Part shown: in pieces, positions 18,424 through 26,919 of the stretch
Layout: each line of letters begins with the position of its first letter
How positions within the stretch are numbered: the stretch's first letter is position 1
Source of the DNA: Catellatospora sichuanensis
GTDB lineage: Bacteria > Actinomycetota > Actinomycetes > Mycobacteriales > Micromonosporaceae
Reading direction: 5' to 3'
Assembly (NCBI RefSeq): GCF_007483665.1
Contig: NZ_VIQO01000034.1
Span: forward strand, 86,300-150,299
DNA: 64,000 nucleotides
Notes under the pieces: generated by a model
Databases searched by the model: none
Told to the model about the DNA's origin: nothing
The model's input: only the letters and a program-made list of their open reading frames with translations
Program-made: the position numbers and the translations under genes

Positions 18424-18939
18424 ATGTCCGTATCCGCCAAGACCGTCACCGGCGAGCGCGCCGACCTGCTGGAGACGCTGGGCAAGCACCGCTTCTTCCT
18501 GCGCTACACCGCGCAGGGGCTCAGCGACGAGCAGGCCGCGGCCACCCCGACCGCCAGCGCACTCAGCGTCGGCGGCCTGGTCAAGCACGTGACCGCGATG
18601 GAGAAGCAGTGGATGGGCTTCGCGGTCGGCGGGGCCGCCGGGATGGGCGCCGACGACAACGGCGAGGTCGACTGGGCCGACGGGTTCAAGATGACCGCCG
18701 GCGAGACGGTCGAGGGGCTGCTCAAGGCATACGAGGAGGTGGCCCGGCACACCGACGGGCTGCTGACCACCCTCGACCTCGACGCGGCGCACCCGCTCCC
18801 GGAGGCGCCGTGGTTCGAGCCGGGCGCGCGCTGGTCGGTGCGGCGGGTGGCGCTGCACCTGATCGCCGAGACGTCGCAGCACGCGGGGCACGCCGACATC
18901 ATCCGCGAAACGATCGACGGCCAGCGCACCATGGGGTGA
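18424..18939 (+). CDS. DinB-family protein (DUF664-like)
   Basis: A 171-residue four-helix-bundle protein of the DinB superfamily, many of which are thiol (mycothiol/bacillithiol)-dependent metalloenzymes in actinobacteria. Candidate metal ligands are the His in GGLVKHVTAMEKQW and the two in LHLIAETSQHAGHAD, near residue 150, the usual triad spacing. The ATG at 18424 follows a G-rich ribosome-binding site; the reading frame stays open upstream, but that sequence is intergenic in character. Divergent from the small membrane protein gene. Substrate unknown. Confidence 0.85.
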   Translation: MSVSAKTVTGERADLLETLGKHRFFLRYTAQGLSDEQAAATPTASALSVGGLVKHVTAMEKQWMGFAVGGAAGMGADDNGEVDWADGFKMTAGETVEGLLKAYEEVARHTDGLLTTLDLDAAHPLPEAPWFEPGARWSVRRVALHLIAETSQHAGHADIIRETIDGQRTMG

Positions 18940-19053
18940 CCGTGGCCCTGGTGGCCCGTGTGACCAGCACTCGCGTGCCTTTATCCGGTGGTTCACCCGC
19001 CCGAAACGGCAGGTGCGCAGCGTTGAGGGCTCACCCACGGAAAGGGGAAGCCC

Positions 19054-19824
19054 ATGTCGACGATCGAGGACGCGGCGCAGGCGGCGAAACCGGTGGTGGC
19101 CGGGTACGACACCGCGGGCGGTGCCGCGCTGGGCATGGCCGCCGACCAGGCTGCGGCACAGCACACCGGGCTGCGCGTGCTGGTGCGGCGGGGGATGCCG
19201 GTGTGGACCAGCCACCTGGCGATGGGAGTGTGCCCGCCCGCGGCCTTCGAGGACCAGGACCCGGCGGCCGGGCTCGCCCGGGAGGCCGTCGGGCGGCTGC
19301 GCCACGACCACCCCGGCACCATGGTCACCCTGCACGGCACCGCCCGCTCGCTGCCGCGGGCGATGCTGCGTGAGGCGGCCGGCGCGGCCATGCTGGTGAC
19401 CGGCCGCGATCCCGGCCACCCGGGCGCCACGAGCCGGCTGGCCGGGCGGGCCGGCTGCCCGGTGCTCAGCGTGCCCGGCGGGGCCGTCACCGCGCCTGAC
19501 GCGCCCGTGCTGCTCGTGGGCGCCGACGCCCCGGGTGATGCGGCCGAGTTCGCCATGGCGGAGGCGTCGGCCCGCGGGGTGCCCGTGCTCGCTTGCGACC
19601 TGGGGCCGGCCACCGGGGAGTTCGCCGACGCCGTCGTGCGGGCCGCGGACCGCCACCCGTCGGTCGAGGTGTACCAGCAGGGACGGGCCGGCCTGACCCG
19701 GACCCCGGCCGGGCTCGCGGTGCTGCGCACACCCGCGCGGCGGCGGGACGCGGCGTGGCCGCTGCTGACCGCCCTGCTGCGTGACGCGCCATACCCGGTC
19801 GCCACCGTCCCGGCCACGCGCTGA
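19054..19824 (+). CDS. Universal stress protein-like protein
   Basis: A 256-residue protein with two tandem UspA-like alpha/beta halves. The first half begins VVAGYDTAGGAALGMAADQA and ends AAMLVTGRDP...CPVLSVP, the normal Usp strand order; the second half (about 140-256) is degenerate and shorter. The G-2x-G-9x-G(S/T) ATP motif is not intact, so ATP binding is doubtful. An AGGGGAAGCCC ribosome-binding site lies before the ATG. Usp proteins support survival in hypoxia or starvation; the specific role here is unknown. Confidence 0.75.
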   Translation: MSTIEDAAQAAKPVVAGYDTAGGAALGMAADQAAAQHTGLRVLVRRGMPVWTSHLAMGVCPPAAFEDQDPAAGLAREAVGRLRHDHPGTMVTLHGTARSLPRAMLREAAGAAMLVTGRDPGHPGATSRLAGRAGCPVLSVPGGAVTAPDAPVLLVGADAPGDAAEFAMAEASARGVPVLACDLGPATGEFADAVVRAADRHPSVEVYQQGRAGLTRTPAGLAVLRTPARRRDAAWPLLTALLRDAPYPVATVPATR

Positions 19825-19828
19825 GTGC

Positions 19829-19860
19829 GGACCGGCCGGGCAGTGCCGCCCGACCGGTCC
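19829..19860. terminator. Bidirectional terminator hairpin
   Basis: GGACCGG/CCGGTCC plus inner CGGGC/GCCCG form a 12-bp stem with a short loop, between the convergent Usp-like and lipoprotein genes. Confidence 0.7.
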
Positions 19861-19923
19861 ACCTGGCCCTCACGGTGTCGCGTCGCCCCGGCGAACCAGG
19901 ACGCGACCGAGGGAACGCCTGAC

Positions 19924-21069
19924 TTACCGACTTGGTGGGGCCCACAACCAGGTCTGCGCGCTGAGCTCGGCGCGGGTCTGTTCCGGCCACCGCGCGCCGC
20001 CGAAGACGAGCAGCCGGTTGCCCGCCGCGACGACGGTGTGGCCGGTGACCTCGTCCTTCGTCAGCGGCGGGAGCACGCTCCACCTGCCGGTCGCGGCGTT
20101 CAGGACCGGGCCGGAGCTGCTCGCGTACACCGCAGAGGTCGCGTTGAAGGCGCTGCCGCCCCATTCGGCCGGCGGTGGATCGGGCAGCGCCGACCATGTT
20201 CCGGTGGCCGGGTCGAGGACCCCGCCGTTGTGGTAGGTGCGTCCCCAGTTGCCGACCTGGCCGCCGTCCGCGCCACCGAGCGACGGGTTGACCAGCCTGC
20301 GGCCGTCGACCAGCCAGGGGCCGGTGGACAGCTGCTGCGAATCCGGCAGCCGCCGCCACGTGCCGCGGGCCGGGTCGAGCAACGCCGCGCGGGCCACGGC
20401 GGGCTTGTCCGCGCCCGGGTTCGGCACCAGTTCGCGGTCGAACAGGACCAGCTCCCGGCCCGTCCACACCATGGTCCGGTCGAAGCCCGCGCCCAGCGGG
20501 TCGGCGGGCAGTTCGGCCCAGCGCCCGGTGTCCGGCCGGTAGCGGTAGTCGGGACCTGCCGCCGTCTCTTCGCTGCCCCGCATCGCCACGAGCATGTTCC
20601 CCGCCGCGACCAGGACCGACTCGGCCGCCGGGGGCAGTGCGGCACGCTCCCACCGGTCGGCCGCGATGTCGTACGCGAGCAGCACCTCGTCCTCGCCGGT
20701 GCTGCGCCCCCGCACGTACGCGGTGCCGCCGACGACGACGCCGTGCATCCAGCGCAGCGCCACCGGCATTTCGGCGAGGCCGCGCCAGCGGCCCGTGTCC
20801 GGGTCCACGGCCGCGGCCTCGCGCAGCGGGCTGGGGTCTCCCGCGCAGTCGGCGCCCGGCGGGCACGGCTCGTCGATGCCGCCGATCAGCAGCACCTCGC
20901 GGCCGGTCCACAGGCCGAGTGCCTGGGCGCGCGGGCTCAACGGCGACCCGGGAAGCGCCCGCCACCCCGGCCCGGCCGCGGGCGAGCCCTCCTGCTGCGA
21001 CGGTGGCGCCGCGCAGGCGGCCAGGGCCAGCACGGCGGCCAGCACGACGGCGGTCGTGGCACGAGTCAT
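19924..21069 (-). CDS. Kelch-repeat lipoprotein
   Basis: A 381-residue exported lipoprotein. The signal peptide TTAVVLAAVLALAAC has a clear lipobox (LAAC, Cys19). The mature part has repeated Kelch/galactose-oxidase-like blades marked by VDPDTGRWRGL, YRPDTGRWAEL, LDPARGTWRRL, LDPATGTWSAL and LNAATGRWSVL, giving at least five blades of a beta-propeller. Such surface propellers bind ligands or proteins; no catalytic Cys-Tyr pair of galactose oxidase is evident. Divergent from a membrane protein gene at 21222. Confidence 0.85.
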   Translation of the reverse strand: MTRATTAVVLAAVLALAACAAPPSQQEGSPAAGPGWRALPGSPLSPRAQALGLWTGREVLLIGGIDEPCPPGADCAGDPSPLREAAAVDPDTGRWRGLAEMPVALRWMHGVVVGGTAYVRGRSTGEDEVLLAYDIAADRWERAALPPAAESVLVAAGNMLVAMRGSEETAAGPDYRYRPDTGRWAELPADPLGAGFDRTMVWTGRELVLFDRELVPNPGADKPAVARAALLDPARGTWRRLPDSQQLSTGPWLVDGRRLVNPSLGGADGGQVGNWGRTYHNGGVLDPATGTWSALPDPPPAEWGGSAFNATSAVYASSSGPVLNAATGRWSVLPPLTKDEVTGHTVVAAGNRLLVFGGARWPEQTRAELSAQTWLWAPPSR

Positions 21070-21208
21070 GCGCGGTTGGACCGTCCGGTGCGGCCGAAGG
21101 TTCCCGTTTCCGGCAGGGATCGGGTGGGTGACGGGACTTGCCTCTTCGCCTCGGCTGAACGGCGGTCCCGTCTTCGGGAGCGGGTCAGCGCGATCGATGC
21201 CGGTCGCG

Positions 21209-21214
21209 TAACCT
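21209..21214 (+). promoter_or_regulatory. -10 element (TAACCT), leaderless
   Basis: TAACCT ends 7 nt before the ATG at 21222; no Shine-Dalgarno sequence is present. Confidence 0.5.
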
Positions 21215-21221
21215 GCCGCGG

Positions 21222-21677
21222 ATGGACGTGCAGTCGTCGGACGCCGCGCAGACCCGGCGCGGTCGGCACCTCATCGCGTGGTTCCAGTACACGATCGTCG
21301 CAGTGTTCCTGCTCGGCGCGGTGTCGCCGCTGCTCGCCGCGGCGGTCGGCACCGGGGACTGGGCCGGTCTGGCCGGCCCGAGCCGGGATCGCTACGGCGA
21401 CCCGAAGGACTGGAACCCGCCCGTCGGCCCGGACTCGGTGTGGAACCCGCTGGCCTGGCTCGTCGAGATCTCCCGGTGGATCGTGATGACGTCGCTGATC
21501 GTCCTGCTCGGCTTCACGGGCGCGCTGATCGGCTTCGCCCAGCTGGCCGGCCAGCGCGGGAACCTGAGCCGCGGCGCGTCGGCGAACCTGCTCGCCGGCA
21601 CGCTGCTGTGCGCGGGGATCGCCGTGCTCCTGCTGACACCGTACGGCGGCCAGCTGCGCAACTGGCTGCTCGACTAG
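21222..21677 (+). CDS. Hypothetical membrane protein
   Basis: A 151-residue integral membrane protein with three hydrophobic helices (about 22-42, 85-108 and 122-142) and an extracytoplasmic loop rich in Trp, Pro and Asp (DPKDWNPPVGPDSVWNP). No family is recognised. It is divergent from the Kelch lipoprotein gene and probably read from a leaderless transcript. Confidence 0.7.
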   Translation: MDVQSSDAAQTRRGRHLIAWFQYTIVAVFLLGAVSPLLAAAVGTGDWAGLAGPSRDRYGDPKDWNPPVGPDSVWNPLAWLVEISRWIVMTSLIVLLGFTGALIGFAQLAGQRGNLSRGASANLLAGTLLCAGIAVLLLTPYGGQLRNWLLD

Positions 21678-21711
21678 GCGCGGACGCCGTCCTGATCGAC
21701 TGGTGCGGCCG

Positions 21712-21749
21712 CCGGTCCCGCCGTGGTCGTCCACCACGGACGGGACCGG
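21712..21749. terminator. Bidirectional terminator hairpin
   Basis: CCGGTCCCG-CCGTGG pairs with CCACGG-A-CGGGACCGG (about 15 bp with one bulge), between the convergent membrane protein and Nudix genes. Confidence 0.75.
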
Positions 21750-21771
21750 TGCCGCCGCCTCGCGCCCCCGT

Positions 21772-22194
21772 TCATTTCGCGAGGAGGTCTGCCAGCCCCG
21801 CCGGGTAGAGCGGCGTGATGTCGCCGAAGCCGCTCAGCGGACGCCACAGCACGGGCGTCCCGGCGTCGTCGAGGATCTCGCCGACGTGGTCGCGTTCGTA
21901 CAGTGAGCGGTCGGCCAGGTCGCAGGCGAATACGAACACGATCTCGTGGCCTGCCCGGTCGTACGCCTGGAACAGGTTCTCCAGCACGCCGAGCAGCCGT
22001 ACTCCGGTCAGCTCGACGGCCAGCTCCTCACGCATCTCCCGATGCAGGGCCTGCGCCGCGGTCTCGCCGAACTCGATTCCGCCGCCGAGCGGCCGGTAGA
22101 AGGTCTGGTCGCGGGTCCGGTCATGGCCCCGGAACACGAGCACGTCGTCACCGCGCCGGGGCACGGCGAGGGCGATGTTTCTGATGGAGGTCAT
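21772..22194 (-). CDS. Nudix hydrolase
   Basis: A 140-residue Nudix-fold hydrolase. The Nudix box is complete (GGIEFGETAAQALHREMREE, matching Gx5Ex7REUxEE), with all metal-binding glutamates present. The substrate is a nucleoside diphosphate linked to another moiety; identity cannot be told. The start has TAGGTT 6 nt upstream, hence probably leaderless. It is parallel with the following glycosyltransferase but downstream of it, 9 nt from its stop, so read-through from that gene is possible. Confidence 0.9.
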   Translation of the reverse strand: MTSIRNIALAVPRRGDDVLVFRGHDRTRDQTFYRPLGGGIEFGETAAQALHREMREELAVELTGVRLLGVLENLFQAYDRAGHEIVFVFACDLADRSLYERDHVGEILDDAGTPVLWRPLSGFGDITPLYPAGLADLLAK

Positions 22195-22203
22195 GCCCGG
22201 AAC

Positions 22204-23490
22204 CTAGACGGCCGACCGCTGCGCGGTCAGCTGCATTACCGCGTCGGCGGCGTTGCCCGGACCGTCCACGGTGGCGTAGATGTCACGGATACGCCGCGCA
22301 GCCGCCCGGTATGACGGGTCCGTCAGCATCCGCGCCGTCTCGCGAGCCAACCGCGGCGTGCCGGCCTGGTGGGGCGCGATCGCCGACGCCGCACCGACCT
22401 TCTGGACCAGGGCGACGTTGAGGTCCTGCTCCGCGTGCAGCGGTATGCCGAGCAGCGGGGTGCCGCAGGCCATCGCCGTCTGCACGCTGCCCTGTCCGCC
22501 CGCGGTAACCGCGAGGTCGACGCGCGGCATGACCAGGTGGCTGGGCAGCACGCCGCCGACGCAGGTGCGCTCGTCGGCGAGGTCGCCGAGGTCGTGCACG
22601 GTGCCCGCGACGAGCAGGCGCACCCTGAGCGGCCGCAGGGCCTGCACGATGCGCCGGACGAAACGCGGCGAGGTCGAGGTGACCGCGACGTACACGGTGG
22701 GGCCGGGGTGGTCGAGGAAGTCCGCGACGTGGTCGGGCAGGCCGATGTCGAGGTGGGCGAACAGCGGGCCGCTGTAGCGCAGCCGGGTCGACGGGCGCAG
22801 GTGCCGGCCGCGGGGCCGCCACGCCGCCAGCTCGGCGGCGGGCACGCCGAACACCTCCGGCACCTCGGGCACCAGGGCCAGGTCGCCCAGGACCAGCGCG
22901 CCGAGGCTGGGCACCCCCTCGATCCCGAGGCGCGCCGCGACCCGGTTGAACCCGCCGCAGTAGAAGCGGGTGCGGGGCAGGATCCGGTTGGCGATCACCC
23001 GTCCGGCCCGGCCGGGCAGGTGACGGGCGGCGCGCCAGGTCGGCGCGGGCACCAGGCCGCGCTCGAACGCGGCGGGGACCCAGCAGCAGGCGTGCTCGGT
23101 CACCAGCGCGGCACCGGCCAGGCGCGTGGACAGCATCGTGGTCAGGGTGTATCCGGTCACGACGGTCCGCACCCCGTGCGCGCGCCAGTATGCCCCCTCG
23201 GCGCGGACGTAGGTCTCCAGCTCGTCGTCGGGGTAGATGCTCTGCCGGGGATCGCCGAGCCCGGTCGCGTTCGCGACGACCTGGGCCGAGCGGGCCGGAC
23301 TCATGTGCGGTCCGACCACGTCGTAGGGGATGCCCGCGGCGTGCAGCAGCGTCTCGTAGGTGCCGCCGTGGGTGACCATGCGTACGCTCGCGCCCCGCTG
23401 CGCCAGCGCCCGGTAGATTTCGATCATCCGGGAGGTCTCGGACAGGTAACCACAGTGCGGCATGAGCGCGATCTGGTGTTCGACGGCCAT
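22204..23490 (-). CDS. GT1-family glycosyltransferase
   Basis: A 428-residue GT-B fold glycosyltransferase of the UDP-glycosyltransferase/macrolide type. The N-terminal domain begins IALMPHCGYLSETSRMIEIY (acceptor side); the C-terminal donor domain has TAGGQGSVQTAMACGTPLLG followed by PLHAEQDLN, the equivalent of the HCGxGT...DQ nucleotide-sugar signature, though the leading His is replaced by Ala. Enzymes of this group glycosylate lipids, antibiotics or xenobiotics. It faces a MarR regulator over a 20-bp gap, suggesting induction by a small, perhaps toxic, acceptor molecule. Confidence 0.88.
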   Translation of the reverse strand: MAVEHQIALMPHCGYLSETSRMIEIYRALAQRGASVRMVTHGGTYETLLHAAGIPYDVVGPHMSPARSAQVVANATGLGDPRQSIYPDDELETYVRAEGAYWRAHGVRTVVTGYTLTTMLSTRLAGAALVTEHACCWVPAAFERGLVPAPTWRAARHLPGRAGRVIANRILPRTRFYCGGFNRVAARLGIEGVPSLGALVLGDLALVPEVPEVFGVPAAELAAWRPRGRHLRPSTRLRYSGPLFAHLDIGLPDHVADFLDHPGPTVYVAVTSTSPRFVRRIVQALRPLRVRLLVAGTVHDLGDLADERTCVGGVLPSHLVMPRVDLAVTAGGQGSVQTAMACGTPLLGIPLHAEQDLNVALVQKVGAASAIAPHQAGTPRLARETARMLTDPSYRAAARRIRDIYATVDGPGNAADAVMQLTAQRSAV

Positions 23491-23510
23491 AGTTAGGTAA
23501 TATATTGCGC
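23491..23510. promoter_or_regulatory. 20-bp divergent leaderless promoter with overlapping -10 boxes
   Basis: The entire gap between two divergent start codons holds TAATAT (23498-23503, rightward, 7 nt before the MarR ATG) and TATATT (23504-23499 on the minus strand, 8 nt before the glycosyltransferase ATG). The two -10 boxes overlap around the palindrome AATATATT. Both transcripts must be leaderless and mutually exclusive; a MarR dimer here would block both. Confidence 0.7.
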
Positions 23511-24047
23511 ATGTCCACACGCGACAAGTCCCCGTTCCTCGACGACGACCTGACCCCACCCGTCCGCGCTTTCCGTGCCACCCTCTACCTGGCCCAACGG
23601 CTGCGATACCTGATGGACGAGCGGTTGCGCGCCGACGGCCTGACCACCCAGCAGGCGGCCCTGCTGACCCTGGTCGGCGCCCTCGGCACACCCTCGCTGA
23701 AACAGGCCGCCGCGGGTCTGGGCAGCACCCACCAGAACGTCGCCCAACTCGTGCAGGCCCTGCAACGCAAAGGCATGCTGGAGGTGCGCGACGACCCTGC
23801 CGACGGCCGCCGCAAGCTGCTGGCGGTCACCGCGGCCAGCCGGTCCTACTGGGCCGCCCGCGACGACGGCGACCACGCCGCGGTCGCGACCTGGTTCACC
23901 GCCCTGTCGGCGGCCGAACTCGACACCTTCGCCGCGCTCGCCGACCGCCTGGTGTCCGCCCTGGACCAGCGCCCCGACCGGACCTCGCGGAGCAGCGCCG
24001 AGGCGACCGCCGCCCGCGCCGAGCCCGCGCCCCGGCCGAGGGGCTGA
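23511..24047 (+). CDS. MarR-family transcriptional regulator
   Basis: A 178-residue winged-helix regulator. The recognition region is QAAAGLGSTHQNVAQLVQAL and the wing is VRDDPADGRRKLLAVT, with the DxRxR-type core of MarR. The C-terminal 35 residues are disordered and Ala/Arg-rich. The ATG at 23511 is preferred over a TTG two codons earlier, which would fall inside the divergent promoter. It probably represses itself and the divergent glycosyltransferase gene. Confidence 0.88.
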   Translation: MSTRDKSPFLDDDLTPPVRAFRATLYLAQRLRYLMDERLRADGLTTQQAALLTLVGALGTPSLKQAAAGLGSTHQNVAQLVQALQRKGMLEVRDDPADGRRKLLAVTAASRSYWAARDDGDHAAVATWFTALSAAELDTFAALADRLVSALDQRPDRTSRSSAEATAARAEPAPRPRG

Positions 24048-24059
24048 CCCGTCCCGTGC

Positions 24060-24701
24060 CTACCGCGTGCCCGAGCGCGCGGCGTGCACGGCCAACTGCA
24101 CCCGGTTGGCACTGCCCGTCTTCGTCATCAGGTTCGCCACATGCGTCTTGACCGTGGTCACCCCGAGGTGCAGCCGTGCCGCGATCTCCGGGTTGGACAG
24201 GCCCTGGCCGACCAGCGCGAGCACCTCGCGCTCACGTTCGGTGACGCCCGGCAGGGCGGGCACGGCCACCGGTGCCTGCTGGTGGCGTACCGCCTGCTCG
24301 ACCAGGCGGCGCAGCACCGCCGGGCTGAACGGGCTGTCGCCGGCGGCCGCGCGGCGCACCCCGTCCAGCAGCTCGTCCGGGCTCGCGTCCTTGACCAGGA
24401 ACCCGCACGCGCCCGCGGCCAGCGCCGGATACAGGTGATCGTCGTCGTCGAACGTGGTCAGCACGAGCACCCGGGCCGACGGGCGCTGCGCCAGGATCCG
24501 CGACGTCGCCGCCGTGCCGTCGACTCCCGGCATGCGCAGGTCCATCAGCACCACGTCGGGGTGCAGCTGCTCGGCCAGCCGCACCGCGGCCGCACCGTCC
24601 GCGGCCTCACCCACGACCTGCATGTCCGGCACCGACTCGCACAGCATGCGCAACCCGGCCCGGACCAGCTGCTGGTCGTCGACGAGCAGCACCCGGATCA
24701 C
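24060..24701 (-). CDS. NarL/LuxR-type response regulator
   Basis: A 213-residue two-component response regulator. The receiver domain has Asp8-Asp9, the phospho-acceptor Asp54 in VVLMDLRMPG and the conserved Lys in FLVKDA; the C-terminal LuxR helix-turn-helix reads LTEREREVLALVGQGLSNPEI-like (here VTEREREVLALVGQGLSNPE). The GTG start overlaps the histidine kinase stop by 4 nt (GTGA). It forms a pair with the preceding kinase; the target genes are unknown, most likely the membrane protein gene of the same operon. Confidence 0.93.
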   Translation of the reverse strand: MIRVLLVDDQQLVRAGLRMLCESVPDMQVVGEAADGAAAVRLAEQLHPDVVLMDLRMPGVDGTAATSRILAQRPSARVLVLTTFDDDDHLYPALAAGACGFLVKDASPDELLDGVRRAAAGDSPFSPAVLRRLVEQAVRHQQAPVAVPALPGVTEREREVLALVGQGLSNPEIAARLHLGVTTVKTHVANLMTKTGSANRVQLAVHAARSGTR

Positions 24702-25840
24702 GCGGCGGCCCTCGGCAGCGACGCGGACAGCAGCCACCCCGCGTCCACCGGCCCGGCCTGCAACCTGCCGCCCAGCACCTCGACCCGCTCCCGCAGACCC
24801 ACCAGCCCGTGCCCGCCACCGGGCAGGCCCGGCGACACGGGACCGCCGAAATCACGCAGGTCGAAGGCCACCTCGTCACCGCCGAGGCGGATGGACAGCC
24901 GCGCCCGGGCGGCCGTGCCCGCATGCCTGGCCACGTTCGCCAGTCCCTCCTGGGTGAGGCGCAGCAAGGCCAGCGCCGTACGCGAGTCCAGCCGGATCAC
25001 CTCGGGGTCGATGTCGGCCTGCACGTTCAGGCCGATGCCGTTGCTGCGCTCCACGGCGGCCTGCAGCGCCACCGGCAGACCCTGCGGGTCGACGAAGAAC
25101 ACCTGCTGCGCGGTGCCCGGATCGCGCAGCACCGTGACCAGCTTGCGCAGGTCGGCCAGGGCGCTCGAACCGGTCGCGTGCACGTCGTCCAGCACCTGGC
25201 GCACCCGCGGGTCGTCCACCCGCAGTACGTCGCGCGCCACCGCCACCCGCAGCACGATCGAGGCGACGTGGTGGGCCACCAGGTCGTGCAGCTCGCGGGC
25301 GATGCTGGTGCGCTCGTCCGCCCGCACCTGCGTCTGCTCCTGCGCGGCGCGGGCGGCGGCCTGCCGGTTGAGCTCGCCCAGCGCCCGCACGTGCAGGCCC
25401 AGCAGCAGCGGCGCGGCCACCGCGGCGGCGGCGCCGTACGCGACGGTCTGCGGGCGGCCGGCGAACTCGTTCTGGTCGGAGACGACGTGCGCGGCCAGGC
25501 CGAGCCCGAGCCCGGTCCACACCCGCCAGCCGCCGCGGCGCGCGCCCAGTTCGAACATCGCCCAGGCCAGTCCCACCGTCGGCACCGTGTCGTTGTCACC
25601 GCCGACGAAGGAGCCCAGCCCGAGCAGCAGCGACACCCAGACGACGGACGCGAACGGCCACCGCACCCCGATGTACGCGAACAGCAGCACGCCGATCGCG
25701 AGAGCCAGGTCGACGACGCTCACCGACCGGCCCTCGGGCGTCAGCGTGAGGTAGCCGATGCCGCTGAGGACCACGAGGGTGAGGCGGACCGCGGTGTACC
25801 GCTCCTCGAAAAGCCGCCCCACCCACAGCATGGCGGCCAT
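24698..25840 (-). CDS. Sensor histidine kinase (NarL-partner type)
   Basis: A 380-residue membrane kinase. Five or six hydrophobic segments fill the first 150 residues; the HisKA_3 dimerisation helix carries RTSIARELHDLVAHHVASIV with the phospho-acceptor His in RELHD. The HATPase domain has LTQEGLANVARHA (N-box) and GHGLVGLRERVEVLGG (G-box). The ATG at 25840 lies one nucleotide after the stop of the upstream membrane protein gene; an alternative Met three codons later exists. Middle gene of a three-gene operon ending in its response regulator. Confidence 0.92.
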   Translation of the reverse strand: MAAMLWVGRLFEERYTAVRLTLVVLSGIGYLTLTPEGRSVSVVDLALAIGVLLFAYIGVRWPFASVVWVSLLLGLGSFVGGDNDTVPTVGLAWAMFELGARRGGWRVWTGLGLGLAAHVVSDQNEFAGRPQTVAYGAAAAVAAPLLLGLHVRALGELNRQAAARAAQEQTQVRADERTSIARELHDLVAHHVASIVLRVAVARDVLRVDDPRVRQVLDDVHATGSSALADLRKLVTVLRDPGTAQQVFFVDPQGLPVALQAAVERSNGIGLNVQADIDPEVIRLDSRTALALLRLTQEGLANVARHAGTAARARLSIRLGGDEVAFDLRDFGGPVSPGLPGGGHGLVGLRERVEVLGGRLQAGPVDAGWLLSASLPRAAA

Positions 25841-25841
25841 C

Positions 25842-26786
25842 CTAACCGGACACCGGCACCCGCGGCCGCCACGCGACCAGCCCGGCGGCCGCGGTGGCCG
25901 CGAGCAGCCCGCCCGCCGCGGCCAGCGTGAGCGCATCCGGCGCGAGCAGCGGCTGACCGCGCAGGGCCTGCCAGGTGACCAGGACGAGCAGCCCGGCGTA
26001 GGCGAACGAGAACACGAACACCAGGCGGGTACGCCGCACCACGTCCGTGACCAGCGCCGGCAGCAGCATCGCGAACAGCAGCAGTGCCTGCAGTCCGTGC
26101 ATGCCGACGAAGTGCCCGATGCGCAGGTCACCGCCCGTGGTGCTCCAGCCCGTCAGCGGCATGCCCGGACCGCCGTCGCTCACCCCGACCGCATGTGCGC
26201 CCATCAGCGTGTCCACACCCTGCTCGTCGAGCGCCAGCTGCTCCCCGGTGGGCACCACCATGGTGAACCCCTGCAGCAGGCCGAGCAGGAGCAGCAGCAT
26301 GCCCAGCCGGACCGCCCAGGTGCTCGCCCGGTCGGGCATGCCGTCGCGCCACAGCAGCACGGTCAGCACGACGGTCGCCACCCACAGCACCACGATCGTC
26401 GCGCCCATGGCCCGCCACAGGACCTCGTCCAGCGGCGTCGCCTCGTTGAAGTGGCTGGCGCGGCCGCGCGCGGCCTGGAACACGATGATGCCGACCTCCA
26501 GCACGGACATGAACACGATGACGTACGCCGACCATCGCGCGACCCGCTGCCCACGCCGCAGGTGGCCGAGAAGCCAGGCAAGAGTCAGCCCGTAGACGAC
26601 GAACGAGACGGCGAACTTGGCCGGTTTCAGCCAGACGGGCTGCCCGCCGACGGTGCGGTCGTCGAGGACCAGGCCCACCACGGCGACCAGGAGCAGGGCC
26701 ACCATCACCGCGGACAGCCAGGTGAGGGCGCGGCTGCCGTGCAGTGCCGCGCGTAGCGGAGCGATGGTACGCGAGAGAGGATTCAT
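25842..26786 (-). CDS. Multi-pass membrane protein in two-component operon
   Basis: A 314-residue integral membrane protein with seven or eight predicted helices (from about residue 22 to 305). It has a conserved-looking charged loop, QPVWLKPAKFAVSFVVYG, and histidines within GDLRIGHFVGMHGLQ that could bind a metal or haem. No family is recognised. It is immediately upstream of, and nearly overlapping, the histidine kinase gene, so it may be the sensory partner or the regulated output of that system. Confidence 0.75.
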   Translation of the reverse strand: MNPLSRTIAPLRAALHGSRALTWLSAVMVALLLVAVVGLVLDDRTVGGQPVWLKPAKFAVSFVVYGLTLAWLLGHLRRGQRVARWSAYVIVFMSVLEVGIIVFQAARGRASHFNEATPLDEVLWRAMGATIVVLWVATVVLTVLLWRDGMPDRASTWAVRLGMLLLLLGLLQGFTMVVPTGEQLALDEQGVDTLMGAHAVGVSDGGPGMPLTGWSTTGGDLRIGHFVGMHGLQALLLFAMLLPALVTDVVRRTRLVFVFSFAYAGLLVLVTWQALRGQPLLAPDALTLAAAGGLLAATAAAGLVAWRPRVPVSG

Positions 26787-26919
26787 GGCCTCGACGCTCG
26801 CGGACGCAGCCCCGCCGCGACTCCTGCCGTGAGGCCGGATCGCCCTCCTGCCACCGGCCGGGCCTCCTCCGACAGCAGGAGGCCGACCGGCCCCGGCCGG
26901 CGTCGGGGTGATCAGCCCG

